Assembly: GCF_002261225.1 (NCBI RefSeq)
Contig: NZ_NEVM01000005.1
Location: 3,100,001-3,164,000 of the forward strand
Direction of reading: 5' to 3'
Source: Bordetella genomosp. 10
Lineage (GTDB): Bacteria > Pseudomonadota > Gammaproteobacteria > Burkholderiales > Burkholderiaceae_B
Length of the DNA stretch: 64,000 bases
How positions within the stretch are numbered: the stretch's first letter is position 1; every line of letters begins with the position of its first letter. Made by a program: the position numbers and the translations under genes. A model generated the notes under the pieces. That model searched no databases and was not told the origin of the DNA. It worked only from the letters and a program-made list of their open reading frames with translations. Below are positions 48,066 through 56,285 of this stretch, piece by piece.

Positions 48066-49655
48066 CTACTTCCCGATGCGGTACCCCGAACTGTCCAGGT
48101 CCCAGGCGTCCGTCACGGTGCGCGGCAATTCCTTCTTCTGGATGCGCTGCGTGGGCGTCTTGGGAAACTCGTCGATGAACGCGACGTATCGGGGAATCTG
48201 GTAGTACGGCAGGCGCGACTCGCTCCACTTGATCAAGGCCAGCGGGTCCAGCGCGGCCGGCTTGCCGGCCTTCTCGCGCACGCGCACGAACAGCTTCAAC
48301 TCGTCTTCGCCCAAATCGCTGGGCACGCCGACGAGCGCCACCTCCTCGATCTCCGGGTGTTCGGCGATCACGCGCTCCACTTCCCAGGTCGAGATGTTGA
48401 TGCCGCGGCGCCGCAGCATTTCCTTCTTGCGGCCCGCGTAATACAGGAAGCCTTCCGCGTCCTGGCGGGCCAGGTCGCCGGTCAGGAACCACTCGCCGCG
48501 CCGCGACGACGCCTCGGCTTCCGGATTGCGGAAGTAACCCAGGAAACCCAGCTTCGGCACGCGCGCGCGCACGGTGATCTCGCCGGCCGTGCCCACGGGC
48601 ACGGGCTTGCCCTCGTCGTCGGCCACCAGCACGTCGTAGTAGTCCAGCGGCTTGCCGATGGCCCCGGGCGGCCCATCGAGATTGACCGTGACGAAGGTGA
48701 TCAGCTCCGACAGGCCGTAGCCTTCGCGCATCTGCACGCCGAAGCGTTCGGAGAAGGCCTTCCACAGGTCCGGCGGGCAGCCCCCGCCCCAGGCGATGCG
48801 CACGCCATGGCCGCGGTCGCCCTCGCGCGGCGGCTGCTTGAGCAGCATGGGGACGACGGTGCCCAGGTAATGGATGTGCGTGACGTTGTAGCGGCGCGCA
48901 TCGTCCCAGAAACGCGACGCGCTGAAGCGCTCCACCATGGCCAGCCGCGTGCCGCCGATCAGCGCGGAGATGATGACGGCCACGCCGGCCCCATGATGCA
49001 GCGACTCCCACAGCAGGAAGGTGTCGCCCGGCTGCGCGCCCGTCAGGCGCAGGATGGCCTGCGGGCCGCCACGCAGCGTGCGGTCGGATTTCAGCACGCC
49101 CTTGGGCGCGCCCGTGGTGCCGGAACTGGGCGTCAGCGCCAGGATGTCGTCCGGCGCCGGCCGCACCGGCGGTTCGGCGGCGGACTGGCCGGCATGGCGT
49201 TCGAAGGCGCGCGCGGCATCCCGGCCGCCGCGCCACAGGACGTATTCGACCTTGGACAGCTCCGGCGCCAGCGCGTCGGCGTGTTCCGCGTCGGCGATCA
49301 GCCCGCGCGGCGCCAGGTGGTCGAACAGATGCTGCAGCGACGCGCCCTTCAGGTGGACGTTGATCGGCACGCGCACCAGTCCCAGCTTGGCCAGCGCATA
49401 GATCGCCACGATATGGTCGGGATGGCTGGGCAGCATCAGGCCCACGCGGTCGCCGGGCCGCAGGCCTTCCTGCCACAGCAGGTTGGCCAGTTGATTGGCG
49501 CGCGCGTTCAGCGCGCCCAGGGTCAGGACTTCGTCCTTGAAATAGCAATAGACACCGTCGGGATCTTCGGCCGCGCGGCGCGTCAGCAGATCGGCGAGGG
49601 TTTCATCGGGCACGGGCGCAATGGCGACGTGCGTCGTATCGAGACTGGCTGGCAT
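48066..49655 (-). CDS. AMP-dependent acyl-CoA synthetase (CaiC-like)
   Basis: 529-residue adenylate-forming ligase. The phosphate-binding loop is TPSSGTTGAPKG (about 176-187), the adenine motif YGLSE, the A8 hinge FYYAGRKKEMLRRRG-like region WFLTGDLARQDAEGFLYYAG, and the C-terminal lysine in PKTPTQRIQKKEL. It resembles crotonobetaine/carnitine-CoA ligases. It would activate an organic acid with ATP and CoA, and two enoyl-CoA hydratase-like genes flank the set. Its stop is 72 bp from the Bug start. Confidence 0.88.
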   Translation of the reverse strand: MPASLDTTHVAIAPVPDETLADLLTRRAAEDPDGVYCYFKDEVLTLGALNARANQLANLLWQEGLRPGDRVGLMLPSHPDHIVAIYALAKLGLVRVPINVHLKGASLQHLFDHLAPRGLIADAEHADALAPELSKVEYVLWRGGRDAARAFERHAGQSAAEPPVRPAPDDILALTPSSGTTGAPKGVLKSDRTLRGGPQAILRLTGAQPGDTFLLWESLHHGAGVAVIISALIGGTRLAMVERFSASRFWDDARRYNVTHIHYLGTVVPMLLKQPPREGDRGHGVRIAWGGGCPPDLWKAFSERFGVQMREGYGLSELITFVTVNLDGPPGAIGKPLDYYDVLVADDEGKPVPVGTAGEITVRARVPKLGFLGYFRNPEAEASSRRGEWFLTGDLARQDAEGFLYYAGRKKEMLRRRGINISTWEVERVIAEHPEIEEVALVGVPSDLGEDELKLFVRVREKAGKPAALDPLALIKWSESRLPYYQIPRYVAFIDEFPKTPTQRIQKKELPRTVTDAWDLDSSGYRIGK

Positions 49656-49688
49656 GAGCGGAATGGGAAAGGTCCGGAGGAATGGCGC

Positions 49689-50468
49689 TTACTGGTCGTT
49701 CGTGCGGCGTTGCTCGCGTTCCGCGAAGAAGGCCTGCATCATGCGCGCGGGCTCGCCCGACGCATACGACTCGTGGTGGATGCGCTCGGCCGCGCGGATC
49801 GACTCGCGGAAGCCTTCCTCGGTCATCTCGCGCAGGCGGGCCTTGTCCAGCCGCATGGCCACCGGCGGCTTGGCCGCCAGCATGCGCGCGGTTTCCAAGG
49901 CGGCCGGCAGCACCTGGTCGCGCGGCACCAACTGGTGGATGAGGCCGATGGCATGGCACTCGGCGGCCTCCATCATGCGGCCGCTCAGCGTCAGTTCGAT
50001 GGTGCGCGACATGCCCAGCATCTCGCGCATGATCCAGGGGCCGGTCACGCTGGCGACGCCGGCGTTGATCTCGGGCTGGCCCATGCGCACGCCCTCGTGG
50101 CCGATGCGGATATCGCCCAGCAGCGCCACCTGAAAGGCGGAGCCCGCGGCGGTGCCGTTCAGCGCCATGACCAGCGGTTTGTAGAAGCTGCGCAGGGCGT
50201 CGTAATAGGTTTCCCATTCGCCGATCCAGGTCCGCGCGCGCGAGGCGTCGAACTCGCGCGCCTCGTTCAGGTCCTGCCCGGCGCAGAAAGCGCGGTCGCC
50301 GGCGCCCGTCATCACCAAGGCGCCGACCTCGGGGTCGGCGCCCGCGCTGCGCAACGCATCCAGGATCTCCGCGCGCATCGGCGCATGCCAGGCGTTCAGG
50401 CATTCCGGACGATTGAGGGTGAGCACGGTCACCGGTCCCTGTTGTTCGAGCTTGATGTACTTCGTCAT
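49689..50468 (-). CDS. Enoyl-CoA hydratase/isomerase family protein
   Basis: 259-residue crotonase-fold enzyme (VTVLTLNRPECLNAW; DRAFCAGQDL; LNGTAAGSAFQVALLGDIRIG). The oxyanion-hole pattern and length fit enoyl-CoA hydratases. It is the first gene of the minus-strand block with the CoA ligase 33 bp downstream; CAGGAGG is a good ribosome site before ATG 50468. Upstream lies an unusual AT-rich array of CAATTGA sites. Confidence 0.88.
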   Translation of the reverse strand: MTKYIKLEQQGPVTVLTLNRPECLNAWHAPMRAEILDALRSAGADPEVGALVMTGAGDRAFCAGQDLNEAREFDASRARTWIGEWETYYDALRSFYKPLVMALNGTAAGSAFQVALLGDIRIGHEGVRMGQPEINAGVASVTGPWIMREMLGMSRTIELTLSGRMMEAAECHAIGLIHQLVPRDQVLPAALETARMLAAKPPVAMRLDKARLREMTEEGFRESIRAAERIHHESYASGEPARMMQAFFAEREQRRTNDQ

Positions 50469-50511
50469 GGCCGCGGGGCCTCCTGTTGCGTGTCCATCGG
50501 AATCGACGAAT

Positions 50512-50560
50512 CAATTGAAATTCAATCGAATATCAATTGATCTAATTGATTAGCAATTGA
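50512..50560. promoter_or_regulatory. Phased CAATTGA operator array
   Basis: The palindromic core CAATTG(A) occurs at 50512, 50534 and 50554, with a related TAATTGAT between the last two. The spacing of 22 and 20 bp is about two helical turns. The stretch is AT-rich in GC-rich DNA and lies just upstream of the enoyl-CoA hydratase operon start at 50468, so it is likely a regulator binding site, possibly for the IclR protein encoded at 50778. Confidence 0.6.
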
Positions 50561-50615
50561 TGCAACTATAGGCGTCCGCGTCCTGGCGGAACATTAGGGA
50601 TTACGCGCAAAAAAA

Positions 50616-50650
50616 AATCGCATATCAATTTGAGTAATTGATATGCGATT
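50616..50650 (-). terminator. AT-rich hairpin with T-run; terminator or operator
   Basis: Perfect 15-bp arms, AATCGCATATCAATT and AATTGATATGCGATT, flank a 5-nt loop. On the minus strand the hairpin is followed by a run of T, as in an intrinsic terminator for the IclR transcript. The arms also contain ATCAATT/AATTGAT, the motif of the operator array nearby, so binding by a regulator is possible. Confidence 0.5.
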
Positions 50651-50700
50651 GATTTAGAGGACTGAGCCGGGATTCGGCTGCCAATCTCGGCTGTTTTTTA

Positions 50701-50780
50701 CCGCCGGGCCGCCCCAAGGTAAAAAAGCCCCCTCGGGGGGCGGCAAGCGGCGCAAGCCGCGCGGCGTGGGGGCCCTTTTA
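50701..50780. repeat. GC-rich intergenic repeat with terminator hairpin
   Basis: This repeat (GCCGGGCCGCCCCAAGG..., then GCCCCCTCGGGGGGC and GCGCGGCGTGGGGGC) also occurs at 60654-60736. On the minus strand GCCCCC-CGA-GGGGGC is followed by TTTTTT, so it is likely a terminator just after the IclR stop at 50778. Confidence 0.75.
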
Positions 50781-51614
50781 CCCAGCCGACAGCACCTTCG
50801 CCGTATGCAGGACGCGCGGCAGCAGGTCGCGCCGCGCCGCCTCCACGTCATAGCGCAGGGACAACGTCGACAGGTTGATGGCGGCCACCACGCGGCTGGC
50901 ATGGTCGAGGACCGGCACCGAAACCGACACGCTGCCCTGCCCCAGGTTCTTTTCCGTCATCGAGTAGCCCTGCTCGCGGGCCTTCTCGATCAAGGCGATG
51001 ATGTCGTCATCCTCGCGCTCGCCGAAGCGCGCGCGCACCGCCGGCGCCAGCCGGCCCAGCATCGCGCGCAGCACGTCCTCGGATTCCTGGCTCAGCAGCA
51101 CCTGGCCGGACGACGCGGGCAGCGCGGCGAAGCGGCTGCCCACCGGCAGGTTGACGGACGCCAGGTGCTCGCTGGGAACATTGCCCAGCACGACGATATC
51201 GTCGCCGTCCAGCTCCACCCACGAGACGGTCTCGTGGGTTTCCTGGGCGAGCTGCGACAGCACCGGATAGGCGGCCTGCAGGCGCGCGTTGGCGCTGAGC
51301 ATGCCGCCCACCAGCCCGACCAGCTTGGTCGACAGCGCATAGAGCCGCGCGGCGGGATGGCGGCGCAGATAGCCAAGCTGGCACAATGTGTAGACGAAGC
51401 GCTGCGCCGCGCTGCGGCCCATGCCGGTGCGCTGGGCGATATCGGCGATGGACAGTTCGCTGGCGCTCTTGTCGAAGGCCTCCAGCACCCGCATCGCCTT
51501 TTCCACCGACGCGACGTACAGGCGCTCATCGACGTCCGCCCGGATGGCGGACGCGGCGGCTGGGTCCGCTTGCGGACCAGCTTGGGGCGTCGATGAGGTC
51601 GGATTCGTGCTCAT
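50778..51614 (-). CDS. IclR-family transcriptional regulator
   Basis: 278-residue IclR protein. N-terminal HTH (about 35-95; YVASVEKAMRVLEAF; MGRSAAQRFVYTLCQLGYL) and effector domain (LSTKLVGLVGG; HETVSWVELDGDDIVVLGNV; PVLDHASRVVAAINLS). ATG 51614 begins MSTNPTSSTP; the frame is open upstream without similarity. It is divergent from the MFS gene (51751) and is the likely regulator of the enoyl-CoA hydratase/CoA ligase operon to the left, with the AT-rich CAATTGA array as the site. Confidence 0.9.
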   Translation of the reverse strand: MSTNPTSSTPQAGPQADPAAASAIRADVDERLYVASVEKAMRVLEAFDKSASELSIADIAQRTGMGRSAAQRFVYTLCQLGYLRRHPAARLYALSTKLVGLVGGMLSANARLQAAYPVLSQLAQETHETVSWVELDGDDIVVLGNVPSEHLASVNLPVGSRFAALPASSGQVLLSQESEDVLRAMLGRLAPAVRARFGEREDDDIIALIEKAREQGYSMTEKNLGQGSVSVSVPVLDHASRVVAAINLSTLSLRYDVEAARRDLLPRVLHTAKVLSAG

Positions 51615-51750
51615 GGAAAAATCGCGTTCCCGCGGCGTGGCGGGGCTGTCTCTGCTGTCTGCTGTCCAATGCCGGCAGTCCAATATCCAATGGCCGGCAG
51701 GCTCGACAGTGTACAGCCCGGACCGGCCCCTCAATTCCTGGAGACACCGC

Positions 51751-53208
51751 ATGACCCATCACGGCATAGAAGGCCGCCGGCGTTGGCTGGCCCTGGCCAT
51801 ACTCTGCCTGGGCGAATTGATGATCGTGCTGGACACGACCATCGTCAACGTCGCCCTGCCTTCCATCCGCAACGATCTGCACTTCACCGAGACCTCCCTG
51901 GTGTGGGTGGTCAACGCCTATATGCTGACCTTCGGCGGCTTCCTGCTGCTGGGCGGCCGGCTCGGCGACCTGTACGGCCACCGCCGCCTGTTCCTGGCCG
52001 GCTTGGCGCTGTTCACCCTGGCCTCGCTGGCCTGCGGCCTGGCGCAGAGCCGCGAATTCCTGGTCGCCGCGCGCGCCCTGCAGGGCCTGGGCGGCGCGGT
52101 GGTGTCGGCGGTCGCGCTGTCGCTGGTGATGAACCTCTTCACCGAGCCCGACGAGCGGGCCAAGGCCATGGGCGTCTACGGCTTCGTATGCGCCGGCGGC
52201 GGCAGCGTAGGCGTGCTGCTGGGCGGCCTGCTGGCCACGGCGCTTAGCTGGCACTGGATCTTCCTGGTCAACATTCCCATCGGCATCGCGGTGTACGGCC
52301 TGTGCCTGCGCCTGATCCCGCGCGGACGCGGCCAGGCCATGGCGGGCCGCCTGGACCTCGGCGGCGCCATCACCATCACGCTGGCGCTGATGCTGGCCGT
52401 CTACGCGGTGGTCAACGGCAACGAAGCGGGCTGGACCTCCGTCCACACCCTTTCCATGCTGGCGGCGGCGGCGCTGTTGCTGGCGGCCTTCTTCGTCATC
52501 GAGGCGCGCGTGCGTGCGCCACTGGTTCCGCTGCGCCTGTTCCGCCTGCGCAATGTGGTCATCGCCAACCTGGTGGGCGTGCTGTGGGCCGGCGCCCTGT
52601 TCGCCTGGTTCTTCATCTCCGCGCTGTACCTCCAGCGCGTCCTGGGCTACGACGCCATGGGCATCGGCCTGGCCTTCCTGCCCGCCAACCTGATCATGGC
52701 GGCGCTGTCGCTGGGCGTGTCGGCGCGGCTGGTCATGCGCTTCGGCGTGCGAGCCCCGCTGGTGGCGGGGCTGCTGCTCGCCACGCTGGGCCTGGCCTCG
52801 TTCAGCCTGGCCCCGGCCGAGGGCAGTTTCGCCCTGCACGTCCTGCCGGGCATGCTGCTGCTGGGACTGGGCGGCGGCATCGCCTTCAATCCCATGCTGC
52901 TGGCCGCGATGAGCGACGTGGCGCCCGAGGAATCGGGCCTGGCTTCCGGCGTCGTCAACACGGCCTTCATGATGGGGGGATCGTTGGGACTGGCGGTGCT
53001 GGCCAGCCTGGCGGCCTTGCGCACGAACACGGCGGCCAGCGCCGGCATCGCGTCCACGCAGGCCCTGAACCAGGGCTACCAGGCGGCCTTCCTGGGCGGC
53101 GCCGTATGCGCCCTGCTGGCCACGCTGCTCGCGGGGCTGCTGCGCGCCCGCGTGCAGCCGGAAGGCGAGCCGCGCCGCGAATCGCCGCGCGAACCGCAAG
53201 TGCATTGA
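51751..53208 (+). CDS. MFS exporter, 14-helix EmrB/QacA (DHA2) type
   Basis: 485-residue DHA2 transporter. MIVLDTTIVNVALPSIRNDL (residues 24-43) is the classic first-helix motif; NAYMLTFGGFLLLGGRLGD and the A-motif RLGDLYGHRR follow. It is divergent from the IclR gene and has a GGAGAC ribosome site before ATG 51751. It probably exports small organic compounds. Similar in type to the exporter at 112. Confidence 0.9.
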   Translation: MTHHGIEGRRRWLALAILCLGELMIVLDTTIVNVALPSIRNDLHFTETSLVWVVNAYMLTFGGFLLLGGRLGDLYGHRRLFLAGLALFTLASLACGLAQSREFLVAARALQGLGGAVVSAVALSLVMNLFTEPDERAKAMGVYGFVCAGGGSVGVLLGGLLATALSWHWIFLVNIPIGIAVYGLCLRLIPRGRGQAMAGRLDLGGAITITLALMLAVYAVVNGNEAGWTSVHTLSMLAAAALLLAAFFVIEARVRAPLVPLRLFRLRNVVIANLVGVLWAGALFAWFFISALYLQRVLGYDAMGIGLAFLPANLIMAALSLGVSARLVMRFGVRAPLVAGLLLATLGLASFSLAPAEGSFALHVLPGMLLLGLGGGIAFNPMLLAAMSDVAPEESGLASGVVNTAFMMGGSLGLAVLASLAALRTNTAASAGIASTQALNQGYQAAFLGGAVCALLATLLAGLLRARVQPEGEPRRESPREPQVH

Positions 53209-53281
53209 CCGGAGACCTCCGGCCGGAGAGACATCCGGCGCGAAGTTTCGATAAACCGGCTGGCTGGGGCCGCCCGCCGGC

Positions 53282-54433
53282 TCAGCCTTCCGAGATATCG
53301 AACAGGCGCCGGTGCTCGCGCATGGCGTAGCGGTCCGTCATGCCGGCGATGTAGTCCGAGATGGCGCGGGCCTGCGCCGTGTCGTCGTCGCGGCGATAGT
53401 CCGGCGGCAGCAGGCGCGCATTGCCCAGGAAAGCGACGAACAGCTCGCGCACGATGCGGCGTGCCTTGGTCGTCATGCGCACCACGCGGAAGTGGCGGTA
53501 GAGGTTGTCGAACAGGAAACGCTTGAGGACGTCGGCCTCGGCGCGGATTTCGGCGGAGAAGCCCGCCAGCGGCGGCGCGGCGCGCACTTCGTCGACCGAG
53601 CCGGGCGCGTGCCGCGCGATGCGCTCGGCCGTGGTTACGGTCAGGTCGACGATGAGGGTGTTGATCATGCGCCGTATGGTCTCGGCGATCTGCCGGCGCG
53701 GCGACGCTTGCGGATACAGCCGCAGGACCTCGGCGTGATGGCGCGCGAACAGGCTCACTTCCTGCAACTGCTCCAGGGTGATCAGCCCCGAACGCAAGCC
53801 GTCGTCGACGTCGTGATTGTTGTAGGCGATCTCGTCGGCCAGGTTGGCCAGTTGCGCCTCCAGCGACGGCTGCCGCTTGAGCAGGAAGCGCTCGCCGACG
53901 TCGCCAAGCTGGCGCGCGTGCGACACCGAACAATGCTTGAGTATGCCCTCGCGGGTCTCGAAGCACAGGTTCAGCCCGTCGAACGCGGCGTAGCGCTCTT
54001 CCAGCGCATCGACCACGCGCAGGCTCTGCAGGTTGTGCTCGAAGCCGCCGGCGGCCGGCGCCAGCTCGCGCATGCAGGCGTTCAACTCATCCTGTCCGGC
54101 GTGGCCGAAAGGCGTATGGCCCAGGTCATGCGCCAGGGAAATCGCCTCGGTCAGTTCCTCGTTCAAGCGCAGGCTGCGCGCCAGGGTGCGGGCGATCTGG
54201 GCCACTTCCAGGCTGTGCGTCAGCCGCGTGCGGAACAGGTCGCCTTCATGGTTGACGAAGACCTGCGTCTTGTACTCCAGGCGGCGGAAAGCGGTGCAAT
54301 GGATGATGCGGTCGCGGTCGCGCTGGTAGTCGGTGCGATTGGTCGGCGGCGGTTCGGCGTGCGCGCGGCCCCGGCTGCGCGCCGGATCGCAGGCATAAGG
54401 GGCGAGGGTCGTGTCCACGGAATCGGTGTCCAT
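53282..54433 (-). CDS. dgt: Deoxyguanosinetriphosphate triphosphohydrolase-like protein
   Basis: 383-residue HD-domain dNTP triphosphohydrolase. The metal-binding residues appear in [18 protein letters not shown] and [17 protein letters not shown] (His-Asp), and [20 protein letters not shown] are conserved. It hydrolyses dGTP or other dNTPs to the nucleoside and triphosphate. ATG 54433 follows the aroB stop by 20 bp; aroK-aroB-dgt is a common operon in Betaproteobacteria. Confidence 0.9.
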   Translation of the reverse strand: MDTDSVDTTLAPYACDPARSRGRAHAEPPPTNRTDYQRDRDRIIHCTAFRRLEYKTQVFVNHEGDLFRTRLTHSLEVAQIARTLARSLRLNEELTEAISLAHDLGHTPFGHAGQDELNACMRELAPAAGGFEHNLQSLRVVDALEERYAAFDGLNLCFETREGILKHCSVSHARQLGDVGERFLLKRQPSLEAQLANLADEIAYNNHDVDDGLRSGLITLEQLQEVSLFARHHAEVLRLYPQASPRRQIAETIRRMINTLIVDLTVTTAERIARHAPGSVDEVRAAPPLAGFSAEIRAEADVLKRFLFDNLYRHFRVVRMTTKARRIVRELFVAFLGNARLLPPDYRRDDDTAQARAISDYIAGMTDRYAMREHRRLFDISEG

Positions 54434-54453
54434 GCCAGCGTCCCCGCCGCTCG

Positions 54454-55536
54454 TCACACCGGGCCCACGGTGCGCGCCAGCACGCGCAGCACGGCGTCTT
54501 CCGGCGCCTTGCGCGTCAGCGCCTCGCCGATGCGCGGCGTCAGCACGAAGCGGATCTCGCCGCCCTCGGCCTTCTTGTCGACCCGCATCAGGTCCATCCA
54601 GTGCTGCGCGCCCAGGTCCGGCGCCACGGTGGGACACCCTATCGCCGCCACCAGGGCGCGCACGCGCGCCACGTCGGCGGCCGGAAAGCCGGCCACTTCG
54701 GCCGACAGCTCCGCCGCCTGCACCATGCCGCAGCCCACCGCCTCGCCGTGCAGCCAGGCGCCATAGCCCAGGCCGGACTCGATGGCGTGGCCGAAGGTAT
54801 GGCCCAGGTTGAGAATGGCGCGCAAGCCGCCCTCGCGCTCGTCCTGCGCCACCACCCGCGCCTTCGATTCGCACGAGACCTGGATGGCGTGCGCGATGGC
54901 GGCCGGCTCCAGCGCGCGCAAGGCGGCGGCGTTTTCCTCGCACCAGGCCCAGAAGGCGGGATCCATGATCATGCCGTACTTGATGACCTCGGCCAACCCG
55001 GCCGACACTTCGCGCGCCGGCAAGGTGCCAAGCACGTCGGTATCGATTTCCACCGCCACCGGCTGGTGGAAGGCGCCGATCATGTTCTTGCCCAGCGGAT
55101 GGTTCACGCCGGTCTTGCCGCCCACGGACGAATCGACCTGCGCCAGCAGCGTGGTGGGCACCTGCACGAAGCGGATGCCGCGCATGAAGACCGCCGCGGC
55201 GAAACCGGTCATGTCGCCGATGACGCCGCCGCCCAGGGCGACCAGCACGGAGCGGCGGTCGAAGCCATTGGCCAGCAGCGCATCGAAAATTTGGTTCAGC
55301 GTCTGCCAGTCCTTGTGCGCCTCGCCGTCCGGCAACTCGATGCGCAGCACGCGGCGCCCGGCGCGGGCCAGCGCGCGCTCGGCGCGTTCGGCGTACAGCG
55401 CGCCCACGGTGGGATTGGTGACCAGGCCGATGGCCGTGGCATCGGCCGGAATGGCCTCGTCCAGGGCATCCAGGCGGCCCGGGGCGATACGGATGGGATA
55501 GCGTCCGCCAGGGACGTCGACGTCAACGACATTCAT
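54454..55536 (-). CDS. aroB: 3-dehydroquinate synthase
   Basis: 360-residue shikimate-pathway enzyme that converts DAHP to 3-dehydroquinate with NAD and zinc. Landmarks: GDGEAHK-like [33 protein letters not shown] for NAD binding, [19 protein letters not shown], and GLAEVIKYG and [12 protein letters not shown], which bring zinc ligands. ATG 55536 overlaps the aroK stop by 2 bp. It is the second gene of aroK-aroB-dgt. Confidence 0.96.
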   Translation of the reverse strand: MNVVDVDVPGGRYPIRIAPGRLDALDEAIPADATAIGLVTNPTVGALYAERAERALARAGRRVLRIELPDGEAHKDWQTLNQIFDALLANGFDRRSVLVALGGGVIGDMTGFAAAVFMRGIRFVQVPTTLLAQVDSSVGGKTGVNHPLGKNMIGAFHQPVAVEIDTDVLGTLPAREVSAGLAEVIKYGMIMDPAFWAWCEENAAALRALEPAAIAHAIQVSCESKARVVAQDEREGGLRAILNLGHTFGHAIESGLGYGAWLHGEAVGCGMVQAAELSAEVAGFPAADVARVRALVAAIGCPTVAPDLGAQHWMDLMRVDKKAEGGEIRFVLTPRIGEALTRKAPEDAVLRVLARTVGPV

Positions 55537-56171
55537 GCTTGCTTGATCTCGTAGGCTTGCAACTTGGACACCAGCGACTTGACCAGGGAGTAGACCGGCG
55601 TGCAACCGGTTTCCACCGTCAAATGGGCGACTTCGCGGTACAGCGGTTCGCGCTTCTGCAGCAGGTCGCGCAGCGTGGCGCGCGGGTCGGCGGTCCGCAA
55701 CAAGGGACGGTTGCGGTCGCGCGCGGTGCGGCGGAACAATTCGTCCACGCTGGCACTAAGGTAGATCACGATGCCCTGCTCGCGCAGCAGCTTGCGGTTG
55801 CCTTCGGCCAGGATCGCCCCGCCGCCGGTCGCCAGCACGATATTGCGGCGCGTGACGCAGCGCTCCAGCGTCGCCGCCTCGCGCTTGCGGAAGCCCTCCT
55901 CGCCCTCGATTTCGAAAATGACGGGGATGCGCACGCCGCAGCGCGACTCCAGTTCGTGGTCGAGGTCGACGAATTCGCGGCCCAGCGTCCGCGCCAGGCC
56001 GCGCCCTATCGTCGTCTTGCCGGAGCCCATCATGCCGACCAGGAAAATCGGCAGGTCGTACGGCAAGGTCGCCCGCGGGCCGGGCAGCGGCTGGCAGGGG
56101 TCGTAAAGCGAGGCGGAGTCAGTATCCGGGGCCGGATCTTCGTCCGGGCAGGCGGGTGGGATGACGTTCAT
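55533..56171 (-). CDS. aroK: Shikimate kinase
   Basis: 212-residue shikimate kinase. The P-loop is GMMGSGKTT (46-54); FVDLDHELESRCG, ERCVTRRNIVLATGGGAI and the lid RDRNRPLL are conserved. It has about 35 extra residues at the N-terminus (Pro- and Asp-rich) before the core, compared with typical shikimate kinases (about 175). A start nearer residue 38 is not excluded, but ATG 56171 is the first. Divergent from mrcA across 114 bp. Confidence 0.94.
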   Translation of the reverse strand: MNVIPPACPDEDPAPDTDSASLYDPCQPLPGPRATLPYDLPIFLVGMMGSGKTTIGRGLARTLGREFVDLDHELESRCGVRIPVIFEIEGEEGFRKREAATLERCVTRRNIVLATGGGAILAEGNRKLLREQGIVIYLSASVDELFRRTARDRNRPLLRTADPRATLRDLLQKREPLYREVAHLTVETGCTPVYSLVKSLVSKLQAYEIKQA

Positions 56172-56285
56172 GCTGAGTATTATCCCATTGGCGGCAGTTG
56201 TCCGGGCGCTACACTGAACAACGCTGTTACAGAAACCGACGTCCGTGCCAGGGCCCGGCCGCGACTTGCCCTTAAAATCGCCGCG

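Noticed and set aside
46620..50540. A 1306-codon open frame on the plus strand
   Set aside because: It is antisense to four clear genes on the minus strand, is His/Arg/Gln-rich, and has no domain; a GC-rich shadow frame.
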